Shown here: piece by piece, positions 1-9,534 of the stretch
How positions within the stretch are numbered: position 1 is the first letter of the stretch
Layout: each line of letters opens with the position of its first letter
NCBI GenBank assembly: GCA_013214285.1
Contig: JABSPW010000012.1
Span: 1-40,120 of the forward strand
DNA: 40,120 nucleotides
Reading direction: 5' to 3'
From: Halioglobus sp.
Lineage (GTDB): Bacteria; Pseudomonadota; Gammaproteobacteria; Pseudomonadales; Halieaceae
Position numbers and translations under genes: made by a program
The notes under the pieces: model-generated
Databases searched by the model: none
Seen by the model: only the letters and a program-made list of their open reading frames with translations
Told to the model about the DNA's origin: nothing

Positions 1-198
1 GTCATGGATAGCGCAAGGGCCAACTACTACGAATAGTCGATAGTCTTTGCGGTCGAGTATGTGTTCAATGACTTGTCTACTTTCTGCCAGTTTATCGTGA
101 ACAGGACCGGACATAGGCAATGCCGCCTTAAGTTGTGCCGGTGTGATCAGAATATCCTGGGACGTTACGTTCACATTGTGTATTTCGATGTTGCTCAT
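1..198 (-). CDS. 3-deoxy-7-phosphoheptulonate (DAHP) synthase, class I, N-terminal part (cut by window edge)
   Basis: The first 66 codons of a minus-strand gene are visible, starting at ATG 196-198 and open to the window edge. An AGGTGAG ribosome binding site lies just upstream. The protein begins MSNIEIHNVNVTSQD and reaches RLFVVVGPCAIHD, the hallmark N-terminal block of class I DAHP synthases (AroF/AroG/AroH type). These condense phosphoenolpyruvate with erythrose 4-phosphate in the first step of the shikimate pathway, in the cytoplasm. The residues that decide feedback inhibition (Phe, Tyr or Trp) mostly lie beyond the edge, so the paralogue cannot be named. It is divergent from the nuclease gene at 355, with about 155 bases between the starts. 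The family assignment is firm despite the truncation. Confidence 0.9.
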   Translation of the reverse strand, partial: MSNIEIHNVNVTSQDILITPAQLKAALPMSGPVHDKLAESRQVIEHILDRKDYRLFVVVGPCAIHD

Positions 199-354
199 CG
201 GTGCTCACCTGATAAAGTGTTCTCGCTGCGGTTCCTGGTGACGACCGGGATGCAGCAAAGGGGTCCTGTGTGACCGCTGCTAGCGGGGGGCGGCATTTTA
301 AAGCAGTCCGCTGCCTTTGTGTAGACAGATAATTCCCAGCCACATGGAGTCCAC

Positions 355-3036
355 TTGGCAAACCCTCTTTACGATATTACGCCCCTGGAGCCTCTGATTC
401 AGTCTGGCTACACGCTGCTGACACCCAACCGGCGACTTGCCCGACGAATTAAAATAGAGTGGGACCGATACCAGGTGGAAGCGGGCAAGCGTGCCTGGTC
501 CTCGCTGCGGGTGTTTCCTCTGGAGCAGTGGCTGATCAGTGAGTGGCAGAACGCAGTGGAACATGGAGTAGTACCGCCGCGTCGTCTCCTGCCACAGCAA
601 CAGGCACTGTTGCTGTGGCAGGACGTTATCGCGCGTCATGCAGAAGCTGCGGGAGGACCAATTCTGCTGCACAGCGGCGGTGCCGCAGAGCACGCCAGCA
701 ACGCTCGGGACCTTCTGCTGCGCTATCGACTGGATACCGCGCTTGAGCCGAACGTCGCATTGTTCAAGACTGAAACAGATTGTGCAACGTTTCTTCAATG
801 GGAGAAGCTGTTTGAGCAGCACTTGGCAGAAACGGGCTGCTATACCAACACCGATGCGCTGGTAGCCCTCGCAGACCAAGGACGTGGTCACAAGTCTCTG
901 TCCGTGGTGTTAATCGAGTGTGGCGAACTGACGCCGCTGGTCGCACAATGCCTCAATGCGCTCTGCAATGACGTACAGGAATTGGCCGCTCAAGCCGATC
1001 TAGCGCAGTGCATTGTTCATCCTTTTCCCGACAGTCGGGCCGAAATGCGAGGGGTTGCGGCCTGGGCTGCCTGTGTGCAGCGAGAATCGCCGTCAGCTAC
1101 GGTAGGGATTGTCAGCGCCGGTTCCAGTGCGGGCTTGGAATACCTGCTGCGTCGTGAATTCGATTGCCTGGGTGACAATTTTAACAGTTTGCCGGTTAAC
1201 TACTCTACTGGCATTAGTCTTGTTGAGGCGCCCGTGGTCAGGGACGCTTTGGCCGTCCTTACCCTGGGGCTCGAGCAGGCGGTAGTCGGTGACGTTGTCG
1301 CACTGCTGCGTTCTAGATTCCTCAAACTTCCCGATGCCGAAAGTGCCTTGTCCGCTCATTTTGTGTCGCGTTTGTTCGATGCTGGTAGTGAACAGCTTGC
1401 CACCCGCACCCTCGCTAACTTTGCCAATAGCGTAAAGCATGGGGATCAAAAAGGCCTCACTTTTGGTCGGCACCTAGCGGCGGTTCTGCAAATGCGAGAG
1501 CTGCGTCGGCCCGCACTGCCGTCCCAGTGGATTACGCGGTTCGAAACCATTCTTGGGGAATGGGGTTGGCCGGGGCCAGAAAGTCTCGACTCTCTGGAGT
1601 ATCAGCAAGTCGCGCGCTGGTATGACACTCTTGAGGAATATCGGGCGCTGGATAGTGTCCGGTGTGAAATCAACTTCGCGGAAGCACTGCGGTTGCTACG
1701 TGAAATCTGTCGGGCTGAGGTGTCCCATCCGAGCACCACTGATAGTCCGGTGCAAGTTCTAGGGCCGCTGGAGGCAGTTGGTCTGGCCTTTGACCATCTT
1801 TGGATTTGTGGTATGCAGGCTGCGAAATGGCCCGCGTCCCCCAGTCCCAACCCCTTTATACCCGTGCCCCTGCAGGCGGGGCTGCAGATGCCACACGCCT
1901 GTCCCGAGAGGGAATGGCGCTTTGTAGAAACGCTGTTCGAGCAATACCGCCGAGCATCTGCGACGGTGCATGCCAGTTATAGTCGTCAGATCGATGGAGT
2001 TAACGATCTCCCCAGCCCGCTGCTCAAGGGATTCCCAGAGCAGGAAATTGACGGTGGAGAACCAGTATTTCCTGAGTGGAAGCGTGTTGCACAGGCAGCT
2101 GACCGGGAGACCGTGAGGGATAATCGCGCCCCACAGGCGTCGGTTAGCGAACTGGCTGGGCTACGCGGCGGTGCGGCGCTTATCGAGCACCAGTCCCACT
2201 GCCCGTTCCGAGCCTTCGCGCAGCATCGCTTACACGCACAAACTCTCGCAACATCGCCCCCAGGTATCTCTAACGCCGAGCGTGGTCAGATCGTTCACGG
2301 AGCATTGCAATGTCTTTGGTCACGCCTCGATGGACACAGTGAGCTCCTAGACATCACGGCTGATCAGCGCGCTTCCCTAATAGACGAGGCCGCGCGTGTG
2401 GGATTGGAATCGGTACCACTGTATCGTCGCATTGCCTTGGGAAATACCTGTCTGACGCTGGAAAGCCATCGCTTAGAGTCCCTTCTGCAGGAGTGGTTGA
2501 CGCTTGAAGCCGCCCGGGGTGAATTTGTGGTTCAGGCAACGGAAGAAGATATCGTATTGCAGTTGGATACCTTGGTCGTGCGCTTGCGAGTTGATCGCAT
2601 TGACCAGTTACCCGACGGCTCACAGGCCATTATCGACTACAAAACGGGACAGCCTAGCGTGTCGAATTGGCTGGGGGAACGGCCGGCTGAGCCGCAACTA
2701 TTGTTGTATGGCCTCGCGACTGGATCGCCACCTGCAGTCTTGGCGTTTGCTCAGGTACGTCCGGGCGCCTGTCGCTATATCGGTGTCGGTGATATCGACA
2801 CGGGTGTATTAGACGGTATTGTGACGGACATCCCTAAGGCAGTTGGTGCGACAATGCGGGCACATAACTGGCAAGAGCTTAATCGTGAATGGGCAGAAAA
2901 TTTACGTCGTCTGGCTCAGGACTTTGTCGAAGGGGAAGCGACCGTTGATCCGCTGGCCCCCAAAAGTTGCCTCTTCTGCGGTATGCAATCGCTGTGCCGG
3001 GTAAATTTTGATGATAGCTGGGAGGAGGACGTGTGA
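355..3036 (+). CDS. AddB-like PD-(D/E)XK nuclease with Fe-S cysteines, probable DNA repair protein
   Basis: An 893-residue protein of the 'probable DNA repair protein' family (TIGR03623 type), the AddB/RecC-like partner of a UvrD-family helicase-nuclease. The N-terminus (TPNRRLARRI, near residue 24) is typical. The inactivated-helicase-like middle is followed by a C-terminal RecB-type nuclease with H648, D747, D761 and K763 (DYKTG). Cysteines C616, C872, C875 and C881 (C...CX2CX5C) match the 4Fe-4S staple of AddB nucleases. It should act with the next gene in resecting double-strand breaks. The start is TTG at 355, supported by GGAG at 346-349; the nearby ATG at 344 is out of frame. The next gene overlaps its stop by four bases, so the two are probably translationally coupled. 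Family and motifs are clear; the substrate role is inferred. Confidence 0.88.
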   Translation: MANPLYDITPLEPLIQSGYTLLTPNRRLARRIKIEWDRYQVEAGKRAWSSLRVFPLEQWLISEWQNAVEHGVVPPRRLLPQQQALLLWQDVIARHAEAAGGPILLHSGGAAEHASNARDLLLRYRLDTALEPNVALFKTETDCATFLQWEKLFEQHLAETGCYTNTDALVALADQGRGHKSLSVVLIECGELTPLVAQCLNALCNDVQELAAQADLAQCIVHPFPDSRAEMRGVAAWAACVQRESPSATVGIVSAGSSAGLEYLLRREFDCLGDNFNSLPVNYSTGISLVEAPVVRDALAVLTLGLEQAVVGDVVALLRSRFLKLPDAESALSAHFVSRLFDAGSEQLATRTLANFANSVKHGDQKGLTFGRHLAAVLQMRELRRPALPSQWITRFETILGEWGWPGPESLDSLEYQQVARWYDTLEEYRALDSVRCEINFAEALRLLREICRAEVSHPSTTDSPVQVLGPLEAVGLAFDHLWICGMQAAKWPASPSPNPFIPVPLQAGLQMPHACPEREWRFVETLFEQYRRASATVHASYSRQIDGVNDLPSPLLKGFPEQEIDGGEPVFPEWKRVAQAADRETVRDNRAPQASVSELAGLRGGAALIEHQSHCPFRAFAQHRLHAQTLATSPPGISNAERGQIVHGALQCLWSRLDGHSELLDITADQRASLIDEAARVGLESVPLYRRIALGNTCLTLESHRLESLLQEWLTLEAARGEFVVQATEEDIVLQLDTLVVRLRVDRIDQLPDGSQAIIDYKTGQPSVSNWLGERPAEPQLLLYGLATGSPPAVLAFAQVRPGACRYIGVGDIDTGVLDGIVTDIPKAVGATMRAHNWQELNREWAENLRRLAQDFVEGEATVDPLAPKSCLFCGMQSLCRVNFDDSWEEDV

Positions 3037-6000
3037 ACCGTGTGCCGGACAGTGAACAGCGAGCACTGGCGATAGATCCAACGCGTAGCTTCTGCATCAC
3101 AGCCCCCGCTGGCTCTGGAAAGACTGAGTTACTGATTCAGCGCTTCCTTGCCCTCTTGTCGAGAGTTGCAAGACCAGAGCAGGTACTTGCGATTACGTTT
3201 ACACGCAAGGCAGCAGCAGAGATGCGCGAAAGGGTTTTACTGGCTTTGAATTCAGCGCAAGCCAAAGAACCCTGTACAAGTGATCACGAGCGCGTAACGC
3301 GGTCACTGGCAACATCGGTCTTACAGGCGAATGCAACACACAAGTGGCGTCTATTGCGCGACGTGTCTCGCTTGAATATTAAAACTATTGACAGTTTTTG
3401 TGCGGGATTGACTCGGCAGATGCCCGTGTTGAGCTTGCTTGGCGCGCAGGCTGCACCCCAGGATGATGCGACACCATTATACGAAGAGGCTGTATCCGAA
3501 CTTTTTGCAATGCTAGACACAGACGACGTGATGGGAATCGATTTACGGCGGATATTGCAACACTTCGACAACCGCTGGCCGCGCGTGCGGCAGTTGCTTG
3601 TAGAGATGCTGGGCCGACGTGATCAGTGGCAAAAGTATATCGGGGTGCATGAGACACCGGATGAATCGGAGGACTACCTCGTTGGGGTGACAGAAGGTTT
3701 GGTGCGAGAGGCTCTTCGAGAACTGTCTGGCATGTTAGCACCCTATCGGGAAGACATACTGGAATTACAGCGCTTCGCGGCAGAAAATTTGGGTACTGTG
3801 CAGCTCCGCGAGTTCCCGCAGTGCGAGGTCTCAGAGTTGGCTGATTGGCGTCGCGTGCGCTCCCTGTTGATGACACACGAAGGCAGCTGGCGAAAGCCCC
3901 GGGGGATCAATAAGCATGCTGGTTTTCCAGCCGACAAGACGGAAGAGGCGCAACGACGCAAGGCGCAAGTTCAGCGCCTGTTGTCAGACCTTATAGACGA
4001 CGCAGTGCTTGAGCAGCGCCTTGCTGCCGTTGCGATCCTTCCGGAGATCGACAAGGGTAGCGCGGCGTGGGAACTCGTCCTGAGCCTATCACGTCTTCTG
4101 CCAGCACTTACCGCCCGGCTTCTGCTGGTATTTTCTCGACATGGAGCTGTGGATTACAGTCAGTTGTCTCAGTCGGCCTTACATGCGTTGGGCGAGGACG
4201 ATGCTCCGACCGACTTGGCCTTGCGTTTGGATTATCGAATCGAACACATCCTCGTGGATGAATTTCAGGACACGTCTATCAATCAATACGAGTTACTGCG
4301 AAAGCTAACGCGCGGATGGGGTGAGTACAATGATGTGAATCCTGAAACGCCACGAACCCTACTGGTTGTTGGCGACGCGCAACAATCGATCTATGGCTTT
4401 CGTGATGCTAATGTTAGCTTATTTCAGCGGGTGGCTGAACGAGGCTTTAATGGCGTCATGCCTCAATCTCTTATACTGGATGCTAATTTTCGCTCTGATC
4501 GCAAGATTGTCGAGTGGGTTAACAACACATTCAGTAAGCACTTTCCTGCTAATGACGACATTGGTACCGCTCAGGTCAGCCATCGTCCCGCTAAAGCGAT
4601 TCGCAGAGCAGATGAGGACAGCACCGTCACGCTTGACGCTTTTCGCGGCGATGGCAGTATTGATGCTGAGGTGGAGACGATCTGTGATGTTATCGCGCGC
4701 TGCGTTGCATTGGGAGAGACGGATATTGGTGTACTGGGTCGACAGCGCTCCCACCTGCGTCCGATTCGACGGCGACTGAAGGAAATGAGTATACCTTGCC
4801 ATGCGATCGAAATGGACCGGCTGGCCCATTCTCCTGTTGCCACTGACCTGATGACATTGTGTCGTGCGCTCGTCTACGACGCGGATCGGTTGGCATGGTT
4901 GGCACTGCTGCGCGCACCCTGGTGTGGCTTGTCGTTGAAAGACTTGCTGGCTGTCAGTCGATACGGGCCTGCAGAGCAGCCCCTGCGGACGGTATTGCAG
5001 ACCCAGGAACTCGACCACGTCCTCAGCAAGGAGGGTGCGCAGCGTATTCAGCACCTGCGACAAGTGATGCTGCGCACCTGGTCGCTCCGAGACAGACTGT
5101 CTCTGAGGATTTGGATAGAGCAAGCATGGGTGGAACTTGGTGGCCCAGCTTGCATCACCGAAACGCTGATGTTGGAGGATGCGGAAAGTTTTTTTCAACT
5201 GCTCGAGCGGGCGGAAGATGCTGGCATTGGTCTCAATATAGACTGGCTGGAAAAACAAGTGCAGGGATCGACTACGAGCGCAGGATCACCAGATTGCGCT
5301 GTCCACCTTATGACATTACACAAGGCTAAGGGTCTAGAATTCGGCAGAGTCTTTATTCCGCGCCTTGACGGGAAGCCACGCGCCGACAGTGGTGAACTAT
5401 TGCGCTGGGACGAGCAGATTAATGCCGATGGTGAAACGGTATTTTTGCTTGCCGCAAACGATAACAGCGAGCCTGGAGATCCCACTTTGTATCGCTACTT
5501 GGGGCAACGCCGCAAAATTAAACAGGCTTATGAAGCCACCCGGTTGCTTTACGTCGGCGTTACCCGAGCGGCTCATCATCTGCACCTGAGTGCAAGTATA
5601 GGTTGGAATGAGGGTAAGAACGAAGCAAAGAGGCCTGTTGCCACTAGTCTGCTGGCTACTATCTGGGAAACATTTGTCGAACAGGCAGAAGTGCATGAAC
5701 TTGCCGGCGATGAGCAGTCCATTGATGCAGTGCCAGTGCTGCTGAGGTTGACCTCGGCCGGTCTGCCGCCGGCGATAGATGTGGAACCAGAAATACCGCC
5801 TCCGGAAAACTTCCCAGAGCGGCCGACCCATCACTTCGAACGGGTGGTAGGCATAGTTGTTCATCTAGCACTGGAGCAACTCTCACAGCGTGACACGCTC
5901 CCGACGTTCGCATCTGATCAGGATCGATCACACTGGCGATCTGCACTACAGAATCGAGGGCTCACGGGCGACGACATCGAGCAAGGCCTGGAGCACGTGC

Positions 6001-6380
6001 TTCACTCTGTCAATACAACGCTGCAAAAGGGTGGAGAGGGGCGCTGGATACTGTCCCGTGATCGCCGAGATGCGCAAAGCGAATGGGCCCTTACCTGTCT
6101 GGATGGGGCCGGCATGCCGAAAGATATCGTCATTGACCGCAGCTTTATCGATGAACAGGGGCAGCGTTGGGTCATCGACTATAAGACCAGTTGTCCCACT
6201 GAAGGTGAGAGCCTTGAGGCCTTTACCACTCGCGAAAGCGCGCATTACATCGAGCAACTGCGTTGTTATCGTGATGTCCTACGCGACATGGGGAATGAAC
6301 CTATCCTGTGCGCCTTATTTTTTACCTCAGTGGGCCTGCTGCATACGCTTGTCGATCTGAATGATGATGGTGTCAGATGA
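3033..6380 (+). CDS. AddA-like UvrD-family helicase/exonuclease
   Basis: An 1115-residue superfamily 1A DNA helicase fused to a RecB-type nuclease, the AddA-like partner of the preceding gene. Visible motifs are Walker A (GSGKT, 27-31), Ia (TFTRKAAAEM, about 55-64), II (DEFQD, 409-413), III (GDAQQSIYGFR, about 448-458), V (TLHKAKGLEF, about 761-770) and VI (YVGVTRAAHHL, about 838-848). The C-terminal nuclease has H944, D1035 and D1049-Y-K1051. Both ATPase and nuclease therefore look intact. The pair would unwind and resect DNA ends to load RecA, whose gene is also in this window. The start is GTG 3033 within GTGA, overlapping the upstream stop, with a strong GGAGGAGG at 3021-3028. The sirtuin gene follows with another four-base overlap. 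Confidence 0.93.
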   Translation: MNRVPDSEQRALAIDPTRSFCITAPAGSGKTELLIQRFLALLSRVARPEQVLAITFTRKAAAEMRERVLLALNSAQAKEPCTSDHERVTRSLATSVLQANATHKWRLLRDVSRLNIKTIDSFCAGLTRQMPVLSLLGAQAAPQDDATPLYEEAVSELFAMLDTDDVMGIDLRRILQHFDNRWPRVRQLLVEMLGRRDQWQKYIGVHETPDESEDYLVGVTEGLVREALRELSGMLAPYREDILELQRFAAENLGTVQLREFPQCEVSELADWRRVRSLLMTHEGSWRKPRGINKHAGFPADKTEEAQRRKAQVQRLLSDLIDDAVLEQRLAAVAILPEIDKGSAAWELVLSLSRLLPALTARLLLVFSRHGAVDYSQLSQSALHALGEDDAPTDLALRLDYRIEHILVDEFQDTSINQYELLRKLTRGWGEYNDVNPETPRTLLVVGDAQQSIYGFRDANVSLFQRVAERGFNGVMPQSLILDANFRSDRKIVEWVNNTFSKHFPANDDIGTAQVSHRPAKAIRRADEDSTVTLDAFRGDGSIDAEVETICDVIARCVALGETDIGVLGRQRSHLRPIRRRLKEMSIPCHAIEMDRLAHSPVATDLMTLCRALVYDADRLAWLALLRAPWCGLSLKDLLAVSRYGPAEQPLRTVLQTQELDHVLSKEGAQRIQHLRQVMLRTWSLRDRLSLRIWIEQAWVELGGPACITETLMLEDAESFFQLLERAEDAGIGLNIDWLEKQVQGSTTSAGSPDCAVHLMTLHKAKGLEFGRVFIPRLDGKPRADSGELLRWDEQINADGETVFLLAANDNSEPGDPTLYRYLGQRRKIKQAYEATRLLYVGVTRAAHHLHLSASIGWNEGKNEAKRPVATSLLATIWETFVEQAEVHELAGDEQSIDAVPVLLRLTSAGLPPAIDVEPEIPPPENFPERPTHHFERVVGIVVHLALEQLSQRDTLPTFASDQDRSHWRSALQNRGLTGDDIEQGLEHVLHSVNTTLQKGGEGRWILSRDRRDAQSEWALTCLDGAGMPKDIVIDRSFIDEQGQRWVIDYKTSCPTEGESLEAFTTRESAHYIEQLRCYRDVLRDMGNEPILCALFFTSVGLLHTLVDLNDDGVR

Positions 6381-7096
6381 GTAATTTCAGGGATAGGAAG
6401 ATACATCGCGTCGTTATACTGACCGGAGCAGGCATATCAGCAGAGTCGGGATTGGCAACATTCCGAGACTCGGACGGCCTTTGGGAACACCATGATCCGA
6501 TGGAGATCGCCACACCGGAGGCATTTAGTCGAGACCCTGCACTTGTATTTCGCTTTTATAATGCGCGTCGTCGTCAATTGGTCGAGACATTGCCTAATAC
6601 GGCGCATAAGGCACTTGCTCAATTGCAAATGTCTTTCCCGGGTGAAGTTTACCTCGTGACCCAAAACGTAGATGACCTGCATGAGCGCGGTGGTAGCAAG
6701 CAAGTCTGCCATATGCATGGTGAATTGCGCAGTGCACTTTGTACGAGCTGTCGCGCGGTGCTGGGCTTTGAAGAGGACATGAGTGCTGATACTACGTGTT
6801 CTGCCTGCGGAGCCCATGGCACGCTACGACCTGATATCGTGTGGTTTGGTGAAATGCCATATCACATGGATGAAATTGGTCGTTACATACAGACATGCGA
6901 TCTTTTCATCGCCATTGGGACATCGGGCGCAGTGTATCCCGCCGCTGGGTTTGTAGGGGAGGCGTCGCTGGCCGGCGCGATGACCGTAGAGGTTAACAAG
7001 GAAACCAGTAAGGTCAGTCGCTCTTTTGATGAACAGCGGCAGGGGATTGCCACTGTTGAAGTGCCCGCATTGGTGGAGGAGTTGCTGGCAGGCTGA
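6377..7096 (+). CDS. cobB: NAD-dependent protein deacylase, sirtuin (CobB type)
   Basis: A 239-residue sirtuin that removes acyl groups from lysines using NAD+. Visible are the NAD-binding GAGISAESG (about 18-25), the TQNVDDLH motif (95-102), the catalytic His in HMHGE (H114), zinc cysteines C122, C125, C141 and C144, and the GTSG segment. Y61 and R64 (YNARR) are the pair that marks class III/CobB enzymes able to remove succinyl or malonyl groups as well as acetyl. The length is normal. The start ATG 6377 overlaps the helicase stop (ATGA), making it the third gene of the nuclease-helicase operon. Whether it acts on those proteins is unknown; co-expression is an inference from the overlap. Confidence 0.95.
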   Translation: MSNFRDRKIHRVVILTGAGISAESGLATFRDSDGLWEHHDPMEIATPEAFSRDPALVFRFYNARRRQLVETLPNTAHKALAQLQMSFPGEVYLVTQNVDDLHERGGSKQVCHMHGELRSALCTSCRAVLGFEEDMSADTTCSACGAHGTLRPDIVWFGEMPYHMDEIGRYIQTCDLFIAIGTSGAVYPAAGFVGEASLAGAMTVEVNKETSKVSRSFDEQRQGIATVEVPALVEELLAG

Positions 7097-7113
7097 CAAT
7101 GAGCAAGCCTGCC
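7087..7113. terminator. Hairpin between convergent genes (possible weak bidirectional terminator)
   Basis: GGCAGGCT (7087-7094) and AGCCTGCC (7106-7113) form a perfect 8-bp stem with an 11-base loop. It overlaps the sirtuin stop codon and sits between two convergent genes. Neither side has a clear T-run, so it may only stabilise the 3' ends. Confidence 0.35.
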
Positions 7114-7121
7114 GTTGACGC

Positions 7122-7745
7122 TCACTCGCCGTGCGCCGCAACTTTCTGCAGGGTGATAGCCAGTGCTTCCGTGTAGAACAGCACTACAGTCTGGCCTAAC
7201 GTTATACCGTCAAACTTTTCAGGTTCGATGTCGCCAATCGTATGCAGCTTGCCACGAGAGTCCTTAACTGTTGCCGTACCCAGCTCACGGTTCATGCCCT
7301 CTATGGTCACGACTGCGCGTATCATACGCGCGCCTGCAACACCTGGCTGGCGCGGATCGTCTGAGGCGCCCGTTTCCTCGAGGAGCAACCAGGGTTCGGC
7401 GAGTTCATCTGCAGTGGGTTTGCGCAGTTCGCCTTCCAGAGCGGCGAGGTAGGTGACCCGCAGTCGATCACCGACATTTACGTCCTCAAGTCTGATGCTA
7501 TCTTCACGGACAGTGATCGTGACGGTCTCGCCGTTGGGCCCCTGCAGACTCAGCTCACGGGTTTCAGGATCAATGGCTGTAACCACTGCTACCAATTCCG
7601 CTGCCACGGCGCGGCCACCGTCTTCATTTTTGGCGGTAGCGATGGCCTGGGATGCCGATTCTGGAGCAGCGTGGATCAGGGCAGGTACGCTGAAGCAAAG
7701 AAAAGCAATTAGATACCGGTAAGCATGACGGGCGATCGTTTTCAT
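7122..7745 (-). CDS. Secreted/periplasmic protein of unknown function
   Basis: A 207-residue protein with a signal peptide: MKTIARHAYRYL, then a hydrophobic stretch (LIAFLCFSVPALIHA) and probable cleavage near residue 25. The mature part is acidic and beta-rich. Two similar segments are seen: one resembles 'vvtaIDpeTRelsLqgpnGe.vtitv', the other 'vtIeGmnrelgtatvkDsrGklhti'. This suggests two small OB- or DUF5666-like barrels. The chosen start is the internal ATG at 7743-7745, preceded by AAAGGAA; a start at 7799 would bury the signal peptide. It is convergent with the sirtuin and lies upstream of the mltD remnant on the other side. No enzyme motif is seen and no function is proposed. Confidence 0.75.
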   Translation of the reverse strand: MKTIARHAYRYLIAFLCFSVPALIHAAPESASQAIATAKNEDGGRAVAAELVAVVTAIDPETRELSLQGPNGETVTITVREDSIRLEDVNVGDRLRVTYLAALEGELRKPTADELAEPWLLLEETGASDDPRQPGVAGARMIRAVVTIEGMNRELGTATVKDSRGKLHTIGDIEPEKFDGITLGQTVVLFYTEALAITLQKVAAHGE

Positions 7746-7832
7746 AGGAACATTCCTTTCACAATGCAGAGGGGTATTGCGCAGGTGCGCTCCTAACATA
7801 CGCCCAAGGGACGGTAGAGTGCAACCGGGAAC

Positions 7833-8930
7833 TCAGCTGTCGCTTATGTACAAAGTCAACTGTTGGCCTGGCTGCAAGTAGGCGTCTGGGTCGAGGCGAT
7901 TCCAGTCAATAATTTTGCTGACGGACACCTGGAAGCGGCTGGCAATGCGGTAGAGGGAGTCACCGGCGCGAACGCGATAGTCTGTAGCGTTGCCGCCTGT
8001 ATCAGCCCTAGCGAATTTGTTAGGTACCACGAGTGTATCGCCTGCGCGGATACGATCGCCTCGCAGATCATTCATGGCGCGCAATACTGCGATATCGGTA
8101 CCCAATCGTCTGGCAATGTCCCACAAGGTGTCGCCGTTTCTCACGTAATAGGATCCCGTTGGGATGCCTTGGTTGGGCTCCAATTGTGCCAGATTGGCGT
8201 GGAAGTCATCGCGTGTGCCCATCGGTAGTAGCAGTTCTGTCGATCCGAGGGGTGACAGTCGGTCCCGCAGTTGCCCGGGATTGAGCGCACGAACGGTTTC
8301 CAGGTCGGCCCCTGCAAGCTGCGCCGCTTTATCGAGGTGCAGTGTGGTGTCTGTCTGAGCGATCTCAAACGCGGGGGCGTTTGCCACAAAGGGAATCGTC
8401 AGACCGTAGTGGTCGGGCGTGGCGATGATCTGGGCTACGGCAATGATCTTGGGGATGTATTCATACGCTTCGCGCCTGAGCGTCAGGGACCAGTAGTCTG
8501 TGGCCAGGCCCTTTGACGCGTTATTCCTGCGTGCTTTTCGTATGGTGCCCTCACCTGCATTATAGGCGGCGACCGCTAACAGCCAATCGCCGTCAAACGC
8601 GTCATGCAAGAACTGCAGGTAATCGAGCGCACCATCCGTGGAGTCTCGCAGCGACTGCCGGCCGTCGTACCAGGCATTCTGCATAAGACCCAAGTGCCTG
8701 CCCGTGCGCGGCATGATTTGCCAGAGCCCTGCCGCGCCAGAGTAAGAGAATGCAAAAGGGTCTAGGGTACTTTCCACCACGGGTATGAGCGCAATTTCCA
8801 TCGGCATGCCACGGGCCGAGACCTCCTCGGTGATATGGAATAGATAGTAATGCGCCCGCTTGGCGATCACTTGCAGGTAGTTGGGCTGTTGCAACAGCTT
8901 GAGGCGCTGCGCATCAATGCGTGCGTTGTA
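7833..8930 (-). pseudogene. mltD: Membrane-bound lytic transglycosylase MltD, 5'-truncated
   Basis: About 365 residues of MltD, which cleaves peptidoglycan glycan strands. The SLT domain is intact: the catalytic Glu is in PVVESTLDPFAFS (codon 8772-8774), followed by GLWQIMPRTG and AVAAYNAGEG. A degenerate LysM-like segment and two clear C-terminal LysM modules follow (YYVRNGDTLWDIARRL and YRVRAGDSLYRIASRF). The usual N-terminus is missing: the lipoprotein or signal sequence and the lead-in helix. Recognisable homology starts abruptly at NARIDAQRLKLLQQ. Beyond it the open frame runs to 9044 only because it reads antisense through nlpD, which gives a nonsense sequence (ATGDTVPGSISSG). Without a signal peptide the product could not reach the periplasm. 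It is either a genuine broken gene or half of an assembly chimera. Confidence 0.85.
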
Positions 8931-8932
8931 TC
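8922..8932. other. Head-to-head junction of two truncated genes
   Basis: Minus-strand mltD homology (NARID..., codons ending at about 8927) meets plus-strand nlpD homology (YPGQHIRL, from 8929) with no spacer. Both genes have lost their 5' parts at this point. No insertion sequence, target duplication or long inverted repeat is visible here. Confidence 0.8.
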
Positions 8933-9534
8933 CAGGACAGCACATTCGTCTGCAGGAGGCTGCGCTGGCACCGTTGCCAGTGGTGGCGCCGCTAGATATC
9001 GACCCGGGGACAGTATCGCCAGTGGCGCCCGTGACAGCGATCAAACCGCTGCCGCCGGAGCCAGTACCCGTTGCCGGGCGGCCTGCGCGTCCCTCGACGC
9101 CAGATCAGGAAGTCCCGAATGTGGCAGCAGCGCCGCCTGTCGCCCCACCAAAAGGTGCCGGTGGCCCGGTGACCGCGTGGCTGTGGCCGGCAGAAGGTCC
9201 GGTAACCCGGAGTTTCTCCGGCAGCTTGCACAAGGGTATCGATATCGGTGGCACACGCGGCGATCCGGTGGTCGCGGTTGCCGCGGGCACGGTGGTCTAT
9301 GCGGGAACTGGCATCGTCGGCCTCGGTGAGCTGCTCATCGTGAAGCATAATGCGGAATATCTCAGTGCCTACGGCCACAACGATGAGCTATTGGTGGCGG
9401 AGGGCGATACGGTGCGTCCGGGTCAGACCATCGCTCGCAAGGGCAGCTCTGGAACGGATACCGTGAAGCTGCACTTTGAAATCCGCGAGGCAGGACAGCC
9501 TATTGACCCGCAAAGGTTACTGCCCCGGCGGTAG
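8929..9534 (+). pseudogene. nlpD: NlpD-type murein hydrolase activator, 5'-truncated (LytM/M23 domain)
   Basis: About 200 residues of NlpD, the envelope lipoprotein that activates the AmiC amidase at the septum. The fragment opens with YPGQHIRL, the last strand of the LysM domain. A Pro/Ala/Val-rich linker and the LytM domain follow (HKGIDIGG, SAYGHNDELL, KLHFEIR). The final HxH motif of active M23 enzymes is degenerate (K-L-H), as expected for an activator rather than an enzyme. The signal peptide, lipobox and most of LysM are absent. The frame can be opened from a TTG at 8881, but that start lies in antisense mltD and is not credible. rpoS follows, the usual gammaproteobacterial neighbour, so this is the original nlpD locus cut by the junction at about 8928. 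In relatives the main rpoS promoter often lies inside nlpD. Confidence 0.85.

Noticed and set aside
8931..9044. N-terminal 38 residues of the mltD frame as a novel domain
   Set aside because: This part is only the antisense of the nlpD linker and has no signal peptide.
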